A stretch of DNA of 64,000 bases from Symbiodinium microadriaticum (taxonomy: Eukaryota > Sar > Dinophyceae > Suessiales > Symbiodiniaceae), in assembly GCA_001939145.1 (NCBI GenBank), contig LSRX01000784.1, positions 221,848 to 285,847 of the forward strand. The letters run 5' to 3'. Under the pieces are notes generated by a model. That model did no database searches. It saw only the letters and a program-made list of their open reading frames with translations, and was not told the DNA's origin. A program made the translations under genes and the position numbers. This document shows, piece by piece, positions 28,440-38,425 of this stretch. Numbering within the stretch: position 1 is the stretch's first letter; each line of letters begins with the position of its first letter.

Positions 28440-28685
28440 GGTTCTCTGCACGATGCCGAACCTTAAACCCGCAACCCTAAACTTAGGGCTGGAACCCTGA
28501 ACCCCAAACCCTACAACCTTCAGGCCAAAGTGCAGTTGGGAAAGAGCCCTGACGAACAACCACCACCCTAAACCCTAAACCCTAAACTGCCCTAAACCCT
28601 AAACCCCTGAACTCTAAACCGCCCTAAGCCCCAAACCCCTGAACTCTAAACTGCCCTAAACCCTAAACCCCTTAACCCTGAGCTG
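28440..28685 (-). repeat. CCCTAAA cluster
   Basis: Scattered units from 28460, then a tandem pattern at 28565-28680 with the recurring segment CCCTGAACTCTAAACYGCCC (three copies, about 40-bp period). Confidence 0.75.
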
Positions 28686-29012
28686 AATGACTTTGGGTCC
28701 AACGAAGGCGGCCCCCTTTTGCTAAGAGCCTGCAGCCTGCAGAAGTCAGTGCTCCCGGAGTTTTCACAGACAATCTTGGGTTTAGGGTGTAGGGTTTAGG
28801 TTTTGATCTCTTTCAGATTTCCTTGAAGGGTAGCCTTGGGGGTTTTTACCAGGGATCTATATGGGTTCTATAAAGGTTTAGGGGCTGGAGAGATTAGGGA
28901 TATTTAGGGCAGTACACTTTAGGTGTAAGCTCGTGAGCGGTTCAAGCCTTGCTCTGCTGTGTCCGGCACAGGTCGGCTTCACGGTTTTTGCCTCACTTTC
29001 CTAGCTAGTGCA

Positions 29013-30340
29013 ATGGTATGCCTCGAAATGGACAAACTGGCAGGCTTTTTGGCCCAGTGTGCCAGCCAACTGGAACAGCTCAAGTTGCAAGGGGAACGAC
29101 AGGAAGCCACCCAAAAGGAAATGTCAGCAAAAGTGGGAGCTATGGAGCAACGCCTTAGTATGCCCAGCTCCTCTTCCACAGTCTCGGTGCCATCGGCAAC
29201 TTTCACAGTCCCGGTGGCTGCAGGAGTAGATCTCAACGCCGCGGCCACGGTAGGGCAGTGCATGGAGCTCTAGGCCGCCATGTAGCAGAAGCTTGCCCCG
29301 GCCCTGTTCCCTCGCCACCTCACAGGCAGCCACCAATGACAGGGTGAGAGAAAGATGTTCTGTCCCTCAAGATCCGCACAGCTTGGTCCGAGAAGGACCT
29401 TATTTTCGCACAGGTGGAGCAGGCCAGGGATCTCGCTACTGCGAGGTGGGCGCAGGAGCCACAGGTGGCAAGACGGAGCTGTCGGGCATCTCCATCCTCA
29501 CAGTCCTTACGCTCACAGTCCGCAAGAAGATCCTGCAGGTTGCCGACAGGGCCTTCCCTTGGTATCTTAAAGCGGACCCCAAGGACAAGGAACAAGAGCA
29601 GAAGGTTGTATGTGCAGCTCCTCGACTGGACACCAAGCTGCATCCACAGGCGGTCACACAAGCACGCACTTGCGGGTTCAGGGATCCAGCAGCCCCTTGT
29701 CCCCATACGTCTTCCTGTGGTGCGCAGCATGATTGCCTTTGCTGTCCAGCCAAAACCAGCCTGTCTAAGACCTGGCCCACGCGGGGACAGCAGATCCTGC
29801 ACACTCTGCAGGAGGTTGCAGCTCGCAGCGACCTTTCATTGAACTACAAGAAGTCGGTGCTACTCCGATCTCCCAATGCCATAAACCAAATCAGGTTCCT
29901 CACAGGAGAACGGATGAAGACAGTCACACATTTTCGAGCAAGGTCGACTTCGCCACCAGACTAGCCAAAACCCGCGAGCACTTCAAGACACTGCATCAAT
30001 TCTGAAGACACGCAGGCCTGAGTTTCGCCTGGAAGCTCCGGATCTGTAACACAGTATTTGTCCCGATGCTTGAATATGGCATGGAGTCAGCGGCGCTCAC
30101 CACAGTAGAAATCAGAGGCTACATGCCTTCCACTCACAGTCACTTGGCAAGATCCAGCGGATCAAAGCCACCTTCTACACCAAAGTCCTCGCTGACAACT
30201 CCAACTCACAGACAATCCGCAACGAAGCCGTTCGCGCTCTCGCGCACGAAGCCCCCCCTCACACACCATATCCACAGGGCACAGCTTAGGCTGTTTGGTC
30301 ACGTTTCGGAGCGACCCCGAGCAACCTGGAAAGGAATTGT
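29013..30340 (+). pseudogene. Decayed non-LTR retrotransposon (ORF1-like piece and RT thumb/C-terminal region)
   Basis: From ATG 29013 an 86-residue frame begins MVCLEMDKLAGFLAQCASQL, with an ERQEATQKEMSAKVGAMEQR heptad-like helix, and stops at 29271-29273; it resembles an ORF1 coiled coil. From about 29810, frames broken by shifts read LQEVAARSDLSLNYKKSVLL, then SKVDFATRLAKTREHFKTLH, a TGA, RHAGLSFAWKLRICNTVFVP, MLEYGMESAALTT, LGKIQRIKATFYTKVLADNS and HIHRAQLRLFGHVSERP. That series is typical of the segment after the catalytic core in LINE reverse transcriptases. The catalytic motifs themselves are not seen; sequence between 29280 and 29800 is coding-like but switches frame. It is opposite in strand to the intact element and unrelated in sequence to its ORF2 by eye, so it is a different family. 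Its downstream end runs into fold-back element F. Confidence 0.65.
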
Positions 30341-30589
30341 GTTTTCACGAAGGTGTTTGTTTACCGGGGTGGTTCTGCAAAATCAGGGCTTCGACCAGGC
30401 CGCCATAGAGTACCCTAAGTGGAGCAGTGCGCCGAACTGGCGTGGCACTGGCTCACACAGACCCCACAGGCCCTCCCTACCGAACACCATACTTTTCCCT
30501 ACGCCTTTTTTTTGCAAACTCACAAGAAGCTCATTAGGTCCACTTCTTTCCCTCGCTGGGGAAATTTTCATGCTTTCAAGGTCCCCCAA

Positions 30590-30702
30590 AATACCTAGTA
30601 GTAAAGCAGGTAGCCTTTTGCCTTTGTGGGGTATTGTAACCCCTACACAATCTCAATATACTCCCAAAAGGTTCCTTTAGTTCCCTGGGATACTGTTCAA
30701 GT
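30590..30702. repeat. Fold-back element, family F, copy 1
   Basis: Begins ATACCTAGTAGTAAAGCAGG and ends CCCTGGGATACTGTTCAAG. It aligns with 58940-59041 over its whole length. Inner inverted pair: AGCCTTTTGCCTTTG / CCCAAAAGGTTCC. Confidence 0.75.
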
Positions 30703-30849
30703 CGGAATCTTAGCTTGATGTCCGACGTCCTGAACCACCGTCCTTCAATTCCTTGAGAACCCACGTGCCCGCAAAACATGACTCTCAAAGCCTCCAAGCC
30801 TAGACCGAGTGTAGAAGTCGGAGTTCGGAATGCTTGGTAAAGGATCCTC

Positions 30850-30855
30850 TATATA

Positions 30856-30894
<39 letters not shown>

Positions 30895-30900
30895 GTATCT
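30850..30900. repeat. (TC)n microsatellite
   Basis: TA run, then about 22 TC units with one TT interruption. Confidence 0.95.
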
Positions 30901-30959
30901 ATCTTTGCGGAACTCTGAGCCCTAGAAACTATAGTTGAATCCTGACAATGTCATGGACC

Positions 30960-31095
30960 AGGGTTTAGGTTTAGGGTTTGGGGTTTGAGGACTTTGGGTT
31001 TAGGGTTCTGGGTTTGGGGTTAAGATTCAGGATTCAGGGTTTAGTGTTTAGGGTGCTTTGGGATTAAGTTAGGGTTTGGGGTTTAGGGTGGATCC
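30960..31095 (+). repeat. Degenerate TTTAGGG/TTTGGGG cluster
   Basis: Irregular units with a duplicated GGATCCTGACAATGT-type flank: TCCTGACAATGTCATGGACCA near 30942 and TCCTGACAATGTGTATGGACCA near 31092. The repeat block therefore looks bracketed by a direct duplication. Confidence 0.6.
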
Positions 31096-31099
31096 TGAC

Positions 31100-32079
31100 A
31101 ATGTGTATGGACCAGCCTAAGGCCCCAATGCGGCTTGCGCTACTGCCCGCAAAAAGGGGGCACCTGACTTGACTTGATGAGGTCGGGTGTAGAGTTGCAA
31201 TAGGGGTGAAGGGTATACCTTGAGCTAGCCAAATCAAGTTAATGTAGGGTCCCGTCAAATTCTACATAAGTTTTTAAAATAAAAACCTACAAACACGTAG
31301 GTTATGGTCCTTTGAAGCAAAAGACTTGCGCGAGTTTCGGTTCAGGGTATCGGGTTTAAGTTGTCAAACATGTTGATAGTTAAGGGTTGTACACGGGGAG
31401 CCCAATGCCCTTGTATTGAGGAAGATTCTTCTTGCTACCGTAGGATCTTCAACATGAACCAACGGGAGTTTCTTAGCTAAGGTGGGGCCTTCTCTAAGCG
31501 AGACCTTATTGTGGCAGCTATATGAATGCTGTAGGCTCCAGCACCTGCAACGGACTTCGAGCCCGAGAGCGTAAGCCCTTCTACATGCCTAAGCCGCTAA
31601 AGCCTATACCCAAACTGTGGGGTGGTGTTTGGGTGCTTTTGAGTTGGCTTTGAGCAGGAAGTACCAGGGTTAGAGGTTTGGATTGGTAGGGTTTTATGCT
31701 TCGGTTTAGGTTGTAGGCTTGAGCGTTTAGGGTTTAGTTTTTGTGGAGCTTGGGGTTTACATAATGCAAGAGCCGGGCTGGTCTGAGCACTTGGACGTAG
31801 TAGTAATTTTGCACACAGTACCTGTATCATCACAGTAGGATATGCCCCCGAATCCCGATTAATCATACATGTCTCTTTTTTAACAAGCATTAGAAAACCC
31901 TGTGACAGTCCTTCCAAACCCCAACGCCCCATGAACAATCATGAACAGTCAGTTAACCCTAAACCTTCCTTCTTCTACAGTAGACAGTTTGCGTGAACTG
32001 CAAGGATTGGCTTTCCGGTTTCCTGCTGGCTGGTGCTAGGCCATTTGGCAGGGTTTTTTGAGGTATGGTTATAAATCGG
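31100..32079. other. Gene-free stretch
   Basis: No supportable gene. Open frames on the minus strand at 31064-31258 and 31597-31938 include NPK/PKP-rich repeat translation. Few telomere-like units. An AT-rich patch sits at 31260-31300. Confidence 0.4.
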
Positions 32080-32166
32080 TTAGGGTTTAGCACCAATTTT
32101 AGTATACTTTATAACTTTATAAGTCATAAAGTTATAAAGTATACTAAAATTGGCGCTAAACCCTAA
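32080..32166. repeat. Near-perfect 87-bp palindrome
   Basis: Left arm 32080-32120 and right arm 32126-32166 are complementary over 41 bp with one mismatch; the loop is AAGTC. Outer arm ends are telomere-like (TTAGGGTTTAGC / GCTAAACCCTAA), inner parts AT-rich (TTTTAGTATACTTTATAACT). Confidence 0.95.
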
Positions 32167-32699
32167 AGCAACCCAGGGCTGCAATCGAAAAAGGCACAAA
32201 ACTGCGAGACCCTGAACGAAGCTTTAGTGCTTAGGGGTACCAGGGTCGGAAAAACGCGACAGTATCCGCTTGCAGTCCCTTTGTCACTATACTACACCCT
32301 AAGACCTTCTTGTGATCCTTAAGGCCGCTAGATTACAGGTCACGCAAGGCCTCTGACACAGAGGCACCAGCCTCCCTGAACCCTACATCCTGAACCCTGG
32401 ACCCTAAATCCTGAACCACAACCTCTGCCACAAATCTCGGCTCAATGACGCCCTCGCGAGTTCTCTTCCGGTAACCCCTTGATGCACCGGTGAAGGATTG
32501 TTTAGGGGTTTAGGTTTCATTTTGTTCAGGGTCTAAGTCTAGGAACTCACTGTTGCACGCCGAAGCCCAGCACTCAGACCCAGGTTTCCAGCCTTCAGCC
32601 TCTCTCTCCCGAGACTCCGAAGCCCATTTGCACAGCTTCAGCGGCTTGGGGTGGGAGCTTGGGCCGAAAAATCATGTAACCTGAAGCCCTAAACCCCAA

Positions 32700-33000
32700 G
32701 CTCTTCTCTGGTTTGTTTCGGGTTTAGGGTTTAGGGGTTTAGGATTTAGGGTTTAGGTTTTAGGGCTTAGGGTTCAGGGTTTAGAAGCCTCCCATCCGAC
32801 GTTTAGCCTCCGCCCCTCCCGCCATGGACGTCAAGCGGGAGGACATCGCAGGAGTGCTGGAGGCTGGCGAGCTGAGATCCAGAGATTTCGTGATTCAAGG
32901 CCACTTTAGGGCTTTAGGGCTTAGGGCTTAGGGGCTCAGAGTTTAGGTTTCAGGATTTGGGGTTCAGGGCTTCAGGGTTTAGGGTATAAGAAAGATATAG
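32700..33000 (+). repeat. TTTAGGG clusters around a short unique segment
   Basis: Units at 32718-32790 and 32905-32990 on the plus strand flank about 110 bp of G+C-rich unique DNA. That segment contains ATGGACGTCAAGCGGGAGGA but no sustained frame. Confidence 0.6.
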
Positions 33001-33352
33001 CTGAAAGGCTGGAAAGGTATAAGTTATAAGAGTGTACTCAGGGGGGTTATACTGGCTTTTTTCCGGGGTTTGCTGTTTTGCGTATCCAATGTACATTTAG
33101 TGCAACTAGGGATCCTCTCTACACCCTAAACCCAAACCCCGAACTAAGGAACCTTCCTTTGGTTGCTCAGGGAACTGATCCGGAGCCTACTCATTGTCGC
33201 TTGTGCTTCGGGCTTCGGGCTTGCGGTTTCGGCGGGTTTAAGGTTGTCCTTTGTAGGGGTTTGGGTATAAGCTATGTTCAAGGTCTGTCGGACGACATAT
33301 GGGCTTCAGGGTATGTAGGCTTGAGGGGATAGTTACTAGTTCTGACCAGCCC

Positions 33353-33410
33353 CCTAAACCCCAAACCCTAAACCATCAACCCTAAACCCTCAACCCTAAA
33401 CCCCTGAAAG
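33353..33410 (-). repeat. CCCTAAA/CCCTCAA array
   Basis: Seven units, directly preceding the coding-like region at 33422. Confidence 0.8.
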
Positions 33411-33421
33411 GTTCGGGGCTC

Positions 33422-34196
33422 ATTGGGTCAAAGTTCGCGAAGCTAAAGGAAAACTGGACAGAGGAAAACTGGTGGGATCAAGCAGAAAACAGGTGGACGT
33501 GGTCTTGGGACGACAATGAAGAGAGGCAGCATGCTCGGTACGATCCTGATGCCCCACCGGCACACGAGGCTGCTGCAGAGGAGCATTATGATGCTGAAGC
33601 AGATGCTGAAGCATGATCGTCGTGGTGGTGAGAGGAAACAGGCAGCAGTCAGGGGCTCGACGCCAAAGGCAAAAGCCAAGAGCCGTGGCAGTCGACCTGA
33701 GACTGGGGCGGCGAAGTCGGCAGCTGCAAAGGCCCCTGGACGCCGCCGGAACAACTGCAGACCGTCCCAAAACGAAAGGGAGGCGGCGAGGCACCGTCAG
33801 GATCACAACGCGACGCTCAGGGCACAGGAGCAGTGCCGCCGGTTGGAAGCCCAGCTTGCTGAGTCCGAGGCCGCCCTGTGGGCGGCAGAGCTCGCCAACG
33901 AGTTTGTGGTGCGGCGGAACGCGGAGGTAGAGCAGAAGAACACTGAGCTGCACGAGCGAGCAGAGCGACTTTTGAGAGACGTGTCCAGGGAGATGCAGAT
34001 TCCATTGACATGGGAGGCCTCACCTTCTCCTCTCGGGGCGTCGGCGCCTCCCATGCTTTACCACACCGGCGCTCGACGAGAACGGCCGGGCGGCCCCCAC
34101 GGGAAGATACCGTCCGACGCGCAGCAGAGATGGAAAGCAACCGAATACTCTAAGCCCTGCCTTCTGCTGCGCACGTGGGAGGCTCAAGCGAATTAG
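33422..34196 (+). pseudogene. Coding-like region: acidic Trp-rich segment, then basic/coiled-coil protein; function unknown
   Basis: Two plus-strand frames read as protein in succession. The first (33422 to the TGA at 33614-33616) gives KLKENWTEENWWDQAENRWT, then WSWDDNEERQHARYDPDAPP and an Ala/Glu/Asp tail: acidic and Trp-rich. The second, whose ATG is at 33516 but which is convincing only after about 33620, starts Arg/Lys/Ala-rich (KAKAKSRGSRPETGAAKSAA) and continues as a coiled coil with RRLEAQLAESEAALWAAELA and AEVEQKNTELHERAERLLRD, ending in TAG at 34194-34196. The switch near 33610 could be a frameshift or an unrecognised intron. Base composition is clearly unlike the flanks. Telomere-like arrays stand on both sides. 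No family is recognised; a mobile-element gag-like or nucleic-acid-binding protein is possible. Confidence 0.5.
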
Positions 34197-34324
34197 CAAT
34201 TACCCTCCACACAGCCTCCAGTTGATGTTATCTGCCTGATCGCCTTGTTTGTAACCTGTTTGCCAAAGCCCTTGATCCTTTAAGTGTCCCAAAGTCCAAA
34301 CCCTACGTCCCTGAGCCCCCCCTC

Positions 34325-34395
34325 CTACGGTGGAGACCCCTAAACCCCCAAACCCTAAACCCTAAACCCTAAACTCCAAGCCCTAAGCCCTAAAG
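34325..34395 (-). repeat. CCCTAAA array
   Basis: About eight units including CCCCCAAA and TCCAAGCCC variants. Sparse units continue to about 34730. Confidence 0.75.
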
Positions 34396-34829
34396 GTCTA
34401 GGTCAATCTCCTCGAAGCAGACCATGAAGCCCTCCGAACCTAAAACCCCGAGGCAGAAACCACCATGAACCGCTGCACCAACAGCAGAAAGCATGGGAAA
34501 CCCCAATGGAGAAGGGACGCTGACAGAAGCCCTAGACTTCGTAGTAGGACCCTCAAGATGAGCGCCCTCAAACAGACCCCCGGTATTGCCAGAAAGAAGC
34601 TCCTAGAACCTAAGCCCCAAACCCTGAACTTTAAACAATAACTAAAACAACCCTGACAGGACCTAAACCCTAAACCCCAAACCCTGCCAAAAGGAGTTCA
34701 AAACAAACCCTAAACCCTAGACCCAGGAAACCTGCGCTGTGCCCCCAATCCCAGGCCTTGCAGTCACGCGACTATGCGCTGCTGGAGCTTCCGGTGGCCC
34801 CCGACTCGCGCCAGCCCGCTGCTGAGAGG

Positions 34830-34932
34830 GTGTAGGGTTCAGGGTTTAGGGCTTGGGGTTGAGCTTAGGGTTTTAGGGTTTAGGGCCTTTAGGGTTTAGG
34901 GTTTAGGGTTTAGAGTTTAGAGTTTAGGGCTG
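34830..34932 (+). repeat. TTTAGGG array
   Basis: About 11 units with TTTAGAG and CTTAGGG variants; polarity opposite to the block ending at 34730. Confidence 0.8.
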
Positions 34933-35160
34933 TAGAGGTGCAAAAGCAGCGCCTTAGTAATTGGAACAGGTTTTGGGGTACATTATAGCAACTATCGCAT
35001 GATTGTAAAAACTCTATAAGGTTATAAGTTATAAGCGGCATATCAGTACCAGCTATTCTGACCCTTATGTTAAGGAAGTCAGGGTTCAGGACGTAGCCTC
35101 GAGGGCTTAGGGTTTCGGGGTTTTAGGGTTCAGTTGTCTTTGAGGATTGAGGGTTTGACA

Positions 35161-35244
35161 GGGTCCGAAATTTAGGTCCCCGACATCGTACGGGAAAAAA
35201 AAAGGATCCTGAAAGAAAGGGACCCGAATTTAGCGAACTACCCT
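35161..35244. repeat. Fold-back element, family B, shortened copy
   Basis: Retains TTTAGGTCCCCGACATCGTA and the right end GGGACCCGAATTTAGCGAACTACCC. The left end lacks the outer arm. Confidence 0.6.
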
Positions 35245-35294
35245 TATAGTATCCTTGTCGTAACCCTATAGAAACCCTTATAGATCCCTTTTAG

Positions 35295-35385
35295 GGAACT
35301 CCCAAACCCCAAACCCTAAACACCAAACCCCCAAACCCGAAACCCTAAACCCCTAAACCCTAAACCCTAAACCCCTATAGTAAGA
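35295..35385 (-). repeat. CCCTAAA array
   Basis: About 11 units, mixed with CCCCAAA, CCCGAAA and CCCCTAAA. Confidence 0.8.
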
Positions 35386-35473
35386 CCCTACAATTCCACC
35401 CTTTCGGGAGCCACTCCGAGGTCGGCAGCGGAGGCTCTACGGGAGCGAAAAAGCCCGGAGCCCTGGTCCCTTC

Positions 35474-35575
35474 CTAGGGTTTAGGGTTTAGGGTTTAGGG
35501 TTTGGTGTTTAGGGTTTAGAGTTTAGGGGTTTAGGGTTTAGGGGTTTAGGGGTTTAGGGTTTAGGGTTTAGGGTT
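35474..35575 (+). repeat. TTTAGGG array
   Basis: About 14 units, several TTTAGGGG. The last units abut the family G fold-back. Confidence 0.85.
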
Positions 35576-35680
35576 TCCTGAGTAGTACCCTTTTACCCTT
35601 TTTTCATTGTATGGTCCCCTTATTAAAACTGAATTATAGGAAAACGGGTACCCTTACTAATAAGGGGTCACTCAGGAACC
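35574..35680. repeat. Fold-back element, family G, copy 1
   Basis: Left TTCCTGAGTAGTACCC, right GGGTACCC...GTCACTCAGGAA. The core GGTCCCCTTATTAAAACTGA matches GGTCCCCTTATTAGAATTGA at 42451 in copy 2, and both copies are followed by AACCTAGC. Confidence 0.7.
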
Positions 35681-35699
35681 TAGCTTCTGAGATCTTCGT

Positions 35700-35850
35700 A
35701 GGCTTAGGGTTTAGAGGGTTTAGGGGTTTAGGGGTTTAGGGAGTTTAGGGGGTTCAGGGGGTTAGGGGTTTAGGGTTTAGGGGTTTAGGGCTTAGGGGCT
35801 AGGGGTTTAGGAGTTTAGGGTTTGGGGATTGGGGTTTCAGGATCGGGGGA
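35700..35850 (+). repeat. TTTAGGGG-rich array
   Basis: About 17 units, most with four or five G residues (GGTTTAGGGG). Confidence 0.8.
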
Positions 35851-36429
35851 CTTCGTAAGTAGGCTGTAGGTAGGGTTTTTGGTGGGACATGTCGTTTAAG
35901 ATACTTATAGCTACGTCCAACCAAGAAGCACTCTCACACAACTTCTCAGCAAGTCATCAGAACGTAAAATAATGGGCCCTTGAGCTTGTATTCCTTAGTT
36001 GTTGGGTAAGTTTTGTGCCCTCAACCTTAAACATTAAATTTCATTAAACATCACGAAGCCGCACGCTTGAAGGGTAATGTGGCAACCCCCTTAAAATAGA
36101 GCAGGGTTCAAGGGGAAACAAGATACTCTAGTTAAGATAGGAACCCCAAGCAATAGTATCCTAAACGCGAAACCCCAAACTGTAAACTCTCAGCCGCAGG
36201 CCCTAAACCCTAAACCCTACACGCTGAACCCTATACCATCATAGAATGCTGATAGATTATCGACCCCTTTCAGGAGCCCTTTAAGGAGCCCTTTGTAGTC
36301 AGTTGGGCTCTCCGAGGCTGGCAGCCCGAATTCCCTGAGCTGGAGCATGACACCATGGGGCGCACCTACCTGCAGAACAAGGCAGGAGAGCTTGTTTCCT
36401 AGGAGGTTTCGGTTTGTCAGGCTCTGCGG

Positions 36430-36676
36430 GAGAGAGAGAGAGAGATGTCTATATATAAATACAAACATAAACATAAATATGAATATAAATATAGATATAA
36501 AGATAAATATAGATACAAATATAAATATAAATATACATATAAATATAAACATACATATAAATATAAACATATTTTTGATCTCTATATATACACATATGGC
36601 ACCCCCTTCAAAACCCACCTCGATAGATATAACAGCATATGTATATATATATATATAGATAGACACATACACACAT
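36430..36676. repeat. AT-rich microsatellite cluster
   Basis: (AG)n, then ATAAATATAAACATAAAT-type 6-bp repeats to about 36580, then (TA)n and TAGATAGACACATACACAC. The Asn/Ile/Tyr-Lys peptides from open frames on both strands are repeat translations. Confidence 0.9.
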
Positions 36677-36944
36677 GTGGCTTTTGCGTGTGCTCTTTTT
36701 GTAGTTCTGTGAGTTTTGTGAATTGCGGGATGTGCATATGGCATTTTTTAGTTTTGCAAGGATTTCACTTATCGAGTTTTGTTGGGTTTTCGCAGGGTTT
36801 AGGATTTATGGCTTAAGCAATGGCTATGAGTGTGGTCTCGGGATTGGGGGGGTGCTTGCGACACTGGTTTCATCCACACCGCCGCCCAGAGGATGCAAGA
36901 GAGAGATGATGAAAGTCTCCATGTTACTGTAGAAGTCGAGATCG

Positions 36945-37200
36945 TACCCTAAACCCTAAACCCTAAACCCTAAACCAGTGCCCTAGACCCTGTGAATCCG
37001 TGGATCTCCAAACCCTCTGAAGGCCCAAAGCCGAGCAGGTTTCGGGACTTGGGTTTGGGGTTTGGCGATTGGCAGCTTAGGGACGAAGACCCTAAGCCCT
37101 AAACCCTAAAACCCCTAAGCCCGAAACCTTATACCCTAAACCCTGAACCCCTAAGCCCCAAACCTTAAACCCTAAACCCGAAAGTTCTTGGGTTTAGGAG
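36945..37200. repeat. CCCTAAA clusters
   Basis: Blocks at 36946-36976 and 37088-37175, separated by a degenerate TTTGGGG patch. Confidence 0.7.
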
Positions 37201-37304
37201 AAAAGGCCCAGAAGCTCTGGGCCCTCCGACGTTCCTAACACACCTAAGGTCCTCCCCACACCCCTTAAAGGGGTCCATAAGCGGTTTGGGGTCCATAAGC
37301 GGTT

Positions 37305-37440
37305 TGGGGTTCAGGAGTTAGGGTTTAGGGGTTTAGGGTTTAGGGGGTTTAGGGGTTTAGGGTTTAGGGGGTTTAGGGGTTTAGGGGTTTAGGGGCTTAG
37401 TTGTTTAGGGTTTAGGGTTTAGGGGGTTTGTGGTATAGGG
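37305..37440 (+). repeat. TTTAGGG(G) array
   Basis: About 15 units of TTTAGGG and TTTAGGGG. A GGTCCATAAGCGGTTTGGGG unit is directly duplicated just before it (37271-37311). Confidence 0.85.
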
Positions 37441-37599
37441 ATCCTGATCCCGGAAGCACCAATCTCGGTTTAAATTCTGCTGAAGCTCATGGCGCCTGGT
37501 TAAAGCCCTGTTGAGGCACTCTAGAATAGGAAAAGGCATGTAAAATTGAACCCTAAGCCCGAAATCCCAGCTCTGAAACCCTAAGTCCTACCTAAACCC

Positions 37600-38045
37600 T
37601 GACCTTGGGGTTTAGGGTTTAGGGTTTACGGGTTAGGGCCCCCCGGAAGCCCTAAACCCTAAGACCTCAACACCCCATTCCTCTAAGCCTTTATAGAGCC
37701 CTTTCAGGAACCCTCTGAATAGCCCTTGAAGCCTCTAAACCCAAGACCCTTCGAGCCCTAAACCCTTTAAGGAACCTCTTAAGGAGTCCTTTCGGAGGGA
37801 CGCTTTGGGTTTCCTTCAGCCCAAAAGATACCGTTAATTCAGGGGTAAGGCTTGAAACATAAGATGAAGCCCCTTAAACCCTAAACCCTAAGCCCCTAAA
37901 ACTCTGAACCCTAAACCCTAGACCCCTAAACACCTAAAACCTAAACCCTAAACTCCTAAACCCTAGACCCTGAACCTAACACCTAAACCCTAAACCCCTA
38001 AAGCCTAAACCCTAAACCCCAAAAGCCCTAAACCCTAAACACCTT
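37600..38045. repeat. TTTAGGG block then long CCCTAAA cluster
   Basis: TTTAGGG at 37608-37635; CCCTAAA-type units at 37648-37672, 37738-37770 and a dense run 37870-38042 (about 22 units, many CCCCTAAA or CCTAGACC variants). Confidence 0.8.
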
Positions 38046-38199
38046 TTTATTCATGGGGGGGGATTTCCGGGCTCCTCCTAAACTCCGAAGGTGTCCTGGC
38101 TCGGCGAAGCTGAGGAGAACTTAGTCGAGATCTGCCGGGCCTTCCGCTCAGAGTTTATGCTTTCATGCTTTGGGGCCAAGGGTTTGATGATTTGGGGTT

Positions 38200-38425
38200 T
38201 TGGGTTTAGGGTTCAATGTTTTGGGGTTGGGGGTTTAGGCTTTAAAAGGTTTAGGGTTTAGGGCTCAACGTCGAAAGTGAGTTTGCATGGGGTTCTGTGG
38301 GGGTTATAATTACGGCTTGTTTAAACATAGGGTTCTTGATATGGGTTCTATAGAGACCCTAAACCCTAAACCCTAAAAAGACCCTAAACCCTAAACCCCT
38401 AAACCGTAAACCCTAAACCATAAGG
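38200..38425. repeat. Degenerate TTTAGGG patch followed by CCCTAAA array
   Basis: TTTAGGG-like units at 38200-38265, then CCCTAAA at 38355-38425 with a duplicated AGACCCTAAACCCTAAACCC. Confidence 0.7.

Noticed and set aside
36217..36816. Frames of 100-175 codons rich in Ile/Phe/Asn/Tyr
   Set aside because: Translation of an AT-rich microsatellite cluster.
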